From Candidatus Eisenbacteria bacterium (lineage in GTDB: Bacteria; Eisenbacteria; RBG-16-71-46; CAIMUX01; JAHJDP01): DNA of 64,000 nucleotides. Under the pieces are notes generated by a model. It was not told the DNA's origin, made no database searches, and saw only the letters and a program-made list of their open reading frames with translations. The stretch spans positions 62,001 through 126,000 of the forward strand of contig JAHJDP010000065.1 in assembly GCA_018831195.1 (NCBI GenBank), read 5' to 3'. How positions within the stretch are numbered: the stretch's first letter is position 1; the number at the start of each line of letters is the position of its first letter. Below are positions 62,023-64,000 of the stretch, piece after piece. A program made the translations under genes and the position numbers.

Positions 62023-62886
62023 TTAGAGTACCGGCTTCTCAGGCAGATTTACTTTTATCGTGAGGAGATCCTTGTCGATTTTTACAATCCCGAAGCGCTC
62101 CTTGTGATCTTTGAAGATGAAACCGGCATCGTTCTTGGCCTGCATTGTCAGGTAGGAGTCGAGATTCTCCGCGAGGTTGACGAAGGCCGCCGCGGCTTCC
62201 TCTTTTGATGGATAGGGAATAATAATCTGCGTGTAGGCATTCTCCTCATTTAATGAATAGCCTCCGACGACTCCGAATATTTTGCCGCCCAATTTCAAAA
62301 TATCGCCGCTGCCGAGCGTAAAGATCGGCTGCAAGCCGTATTGGCCGCGGATCAACCGGGCCGATCCGTCGATCAGATTTTCACTCGGCAGAAGCTCAAA
62401 GAGGGTGACCGGTTCGCCTTCCGGGATGCTTTCCAACACCTGTTTCGACAGGGCGACCATCACGGGGATCAGCGTCGTATCGCCGCTGAAGCTGTTCACC
62501 TGAATGTAGCTGGCGTTCTTCACGATGGTGAACTGGTACTTATTCGCGGAATGCCGGACCGATAACCCTTCCGTCGGGGTCTCCCGGCCGCATTTCATCA
62601 GATAGAGGCCCAGGGCGGGGGCGGGGCCATCCATCTGATAGACCTCCAGATCGATCTCCTCTTCGCCTTTCACATATTCTTGCACAATCAGCTCTTTAAA
62701 ACCGAACTCGTGGAAGAGCTCGGCGCCCCCATCGATATGGTCAAAGAGATTGAGACCGACAAAATGCATCGGTTCGCCGGAGCGGACCCATCCGCCGGAA
62801 AACCCGTCGCCGGGCAATGTCAGCTCAGCCTGAAGGGGTATGGACAGCAGAAGCAAACAAACGATCAGGACGATACATCGGCGCAT
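62023..62886 (-). CDS. exported DUF6599-like protein
   Basis: 287 residues from ATG 62886, set by GAGGA eight bases upstream; a longer in-frame start is rejected. The signal peptide (about 3-19, VLIVCLLLLSIPLQA) is followed by a domain with LPGDGFSGGWVRSGEPMHF, LNLFDHIDGGAELFHEFGF, LEVYQMDGPAPALGLYLM and FVNLAENLDSYLTMQ. These features match DUF6599-type proteins, which have no established function and are found near Fe-S and DUF362 genes. It is encoded 72 bases downstream of a DUF362 gene on the same strand, and both are probably part of one operon. Confidence 0.75.
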   Translation of the reverse strand: MRRCIVLIVCLLLLSIPLQAELTLPGDGFSGGWVRSGEPMHFVGLNLFDHIDGGAELFHEFGFKELIVQEYVKGEEEIDLEVYQMDGPAPALGLYLMKCGRETPTEGLSVRHSANKYQFTIVKNASYIQVNSFSGDTTLIPVMVALSKQVLESIPEGEPVTLFELLPSENLIDGSARLIRGQYGLQPIFTLGSGDILKLGGKIFGVVGGYSLNEENAYTQIIIPYPSKEEAAAAFVNLAENLDSYLTMQAKNDAGFIFKDHKERFGIVKIDKDLLTIKVNLPEKPVL

Positions 62887-62958
62887 AGTGCAATCCTCAT
62901 TCCAGCGGGCCACATCCCCGTCGACACGGACACCTCTGCGGGGCGGCATCCGAAACCT

Positions 62959-64000
62959 CTAAACACGGATATGCTCAATCTTCTCCGGATCCGCGACTCC
63001 CAACCCCAGTTTTTCGCCATAGGTGAGGTAGTCGGTGAACATCGGGTTCTCATTCACTTGGATCCCCATGCTCTTCCTTTTAGCGACCATATTCTGCTGG
63101 CAGATCATATCCATGGCGAAGGCGTCGGTTGAGAAGAGCAGGGTGTTGTTCGCGTAGACGAAAGCGGCGTTCGGCATCGGGCCGCCGTCATACTGGCCGA
63201 GAAGTCCGTCGGTGATGTTCAGGACCATCTTGTCGCGGATGACAGGGAAGGCGCAGACTTCGGTGCAGACATCAAAGAAAAGGGGGCGGTGAAGGCGTCC
63301 CGTATTGCAGATGGCGCCATACCCGATATTCTTTGTCGCCACGGTGATCCCGTTTCCGGTGTTTTTAAAAACGGGCATATTGATGATCTTGGTCAGCTTC
63401 TTGGTCAGCAGATTCCCGAAATACGATTCCTTGCCGTTGAAAACATGCTGGTTTAGATAGGCGTTGTCCTGAGGGGCTTCGATATCGGCCCAGTAATAGA
63501 CATTCATATCGAAGTCTTTAGCACTGAGATGCTTTCCATCAGCCCCGAGCCAGCCGCTGTCATCGTCTTTTTCGCCCATCGCCGCGGCGTCATCCATGAT
63601 GTGAAGCCCCGCGAGGCCGACGCCGGGGAAACGCTCGGGTGTGTATCCCGCCTCACCCAGCATCGATTCAAAGCGATCCCAGATGATGATGTTTTTCTTC
63701 GGGACGCCGTTGTCAGAGAGCCACTGGATGACCGCATCGACAAGATCGAGCTGGGTGCTGTTGAGTTTCCCGCCGGTCGGATTGATCTTCAGACCGATGA
63801 TATCGTCTTTGGTGAAGAGCAAATTGAAACTTCCGGCCGGATCCTTTGCGGTGAGCGTTGTGAGCCCCTTCTCAAACATGGCATGGATGACATCCGCCGC
63901 CGGTTTGCTGTCGGGCATCGCCTGCGGATCGTGAATCTCCACAACGCGGCCGGGGAAGGGACCCGGCATTGATGTCGCCGTGCGCGGAATGGCCATCGCG
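62959..64000 (-). CDS. DUF362 domain protein, N-terminus outside window
   Basis: At least 345 residues; an ATG occurs at 63996 but the frame remains open to the window edge, so the true start is probably beyond 64000. DUF362 features are DDIIGLKINPTGGKLNS, NIIIWDRFESMLGEAGY, LTKIINMPVFKNTGNG and LNITDGLLGQYDGGPMPN. The beginning (AIPRTATSMPGPFPG) resembles the segment that follows a Tat or signal region in this family. With the DUF6599-like gene downstream it probably forms an operon opposed to the DUF362/polyferredoxin pair. Function unknown, possibly Fe-S or metal handling. Confidence 0.85.
   Translation of the reverse strand, partial: AMAIPRTATSMPGPFPGRVVEIHDPQAMPDSKPAADVIHAMFEKGLTTLTAKDPAGSFNLLFTKDDIIGLKINPTGGKLNSTQLDLVDAVIQWLSDNGVPKKNIIIWDRFESMLGEAGYTPERFPGVGLAGLHIMDDAAAMGEKDDDSGWLGADGKHLSAKDFDMNVYYWADIEAPQDNAYLNQHVFNGKESYFGNLLTKKLTKIINMPVFKNTGNGITVATKNIGYGAICNTGRLHRPLFFDVCTEVCAFPVIRDKMVLNITDGLLGQYDGGPMPNAAFVYANNTLLFSTDAFAMDMICQQNMVAKRKSMGIQVNENPMFTDYLTYGEKLGLGVADPEKIEHIRV

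Overview
The window is a gene-dense stretch of bacterial chromosome with short intergenic gaps, Shine-Dalgarno-led starts and many ATGA-type stop/start overlaps. No rRNA, tRNA, CRISPR array or complete insertion sequence was seen. Several features suggest an uncultured Gram-negative, strictly or facultatively anaerobic member of the FCB-related candidate phyla (Eisenbacteria, Krumholzibacteriota or Zixibacteria-like). These are multiheme cytochromes with System II (ResB/CcsA) cytochrome c maturation, RND pumps without a linked TolC, an exported M14 peptidase ending in a FlgD-like Ig domain, and an electron-bifurcation-type NuoEF/Nfn cluster beside a sensory-type [FeFe] hydrogenase. This placement is inference from gene content; no marker gene is present.

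Layout. (1) 1-9392: a cytochrome module with the end of one c-type cytochrome, a tetraheme c554-like protein, a NapC-like multiheme membrane protein, a 940-residue fusion with 19 CxxCH motifs and a b561-like membrane domain, then ResB and CcsA. (2) 9430-13066: a phosphoesterase/CBM9-like gene split by an in-frame TAA, a quinone oxidoreductase and a pRiA4b ORF-3-like protein. (3) 13084-25050: a histidine kinase on the minus strand, two tandem paralogous beta-propeller proteins, and an RND operon with one adaptor and two pumps. (4) 25064-32707: exported peptidases (S9, C69), an OPT oligopeptide transporter and a phosphatase, which suggest peptide use. (5) 33052-43519: zinc-ribbon protein, DRTGG protein, NuoE-, NuoF- and NuoG-like subunits, NfnA, NfnB, a second DRTGG protein, an RsbW-like ATPase and a HydS-like [FeFe] protein. 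This is probably one operon for NAD(H)/NADP(H)/ferredoxin electron exchange plus a redox or H2 sensor. No catalytic HydA lies in the window.

(6) 43614-44845: an orphan efflux adaptor followed by a 17-codon remnant that looks like the start of its lost RND pump. (7) 44852-49162 (minus): an ECF sigma / anti-sigma / DUF4097 operon and an exported carboxypeptidase with its own terminator. (8) 49568-52679: a FixL/FixJ-like two-component pair. (9) 52790-53063: an intergenic unit with a promoter, nested hairpins and a terminator, read as a candidate structured ncRNA of unknown class. (10) 53176-56367: a second ECF sigma operon with a membrane regulator and two exported HEAT-like repeat proteins built on an unusual F-W-L-[GS]-Q core. 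(11) 56389-59230: BirA, a methyltransferase and an exported serpin. (12) 59342-64000: a DUF362 protein, a membrane polyferredoxin of NapH type, a DUF6599-like protein and a second DUF362 protein, probably a membrane-associated redox or maturation cluster.

The main theme is anaerobic or flexible energy metabolism. Cytosolic pyridine-nucleotide/ferredoxin exchange (region 5) and a quinone-linked multiheme route (region 1) are combined with extracytoplasmic peptide degradation and several envelope-directed regulators.
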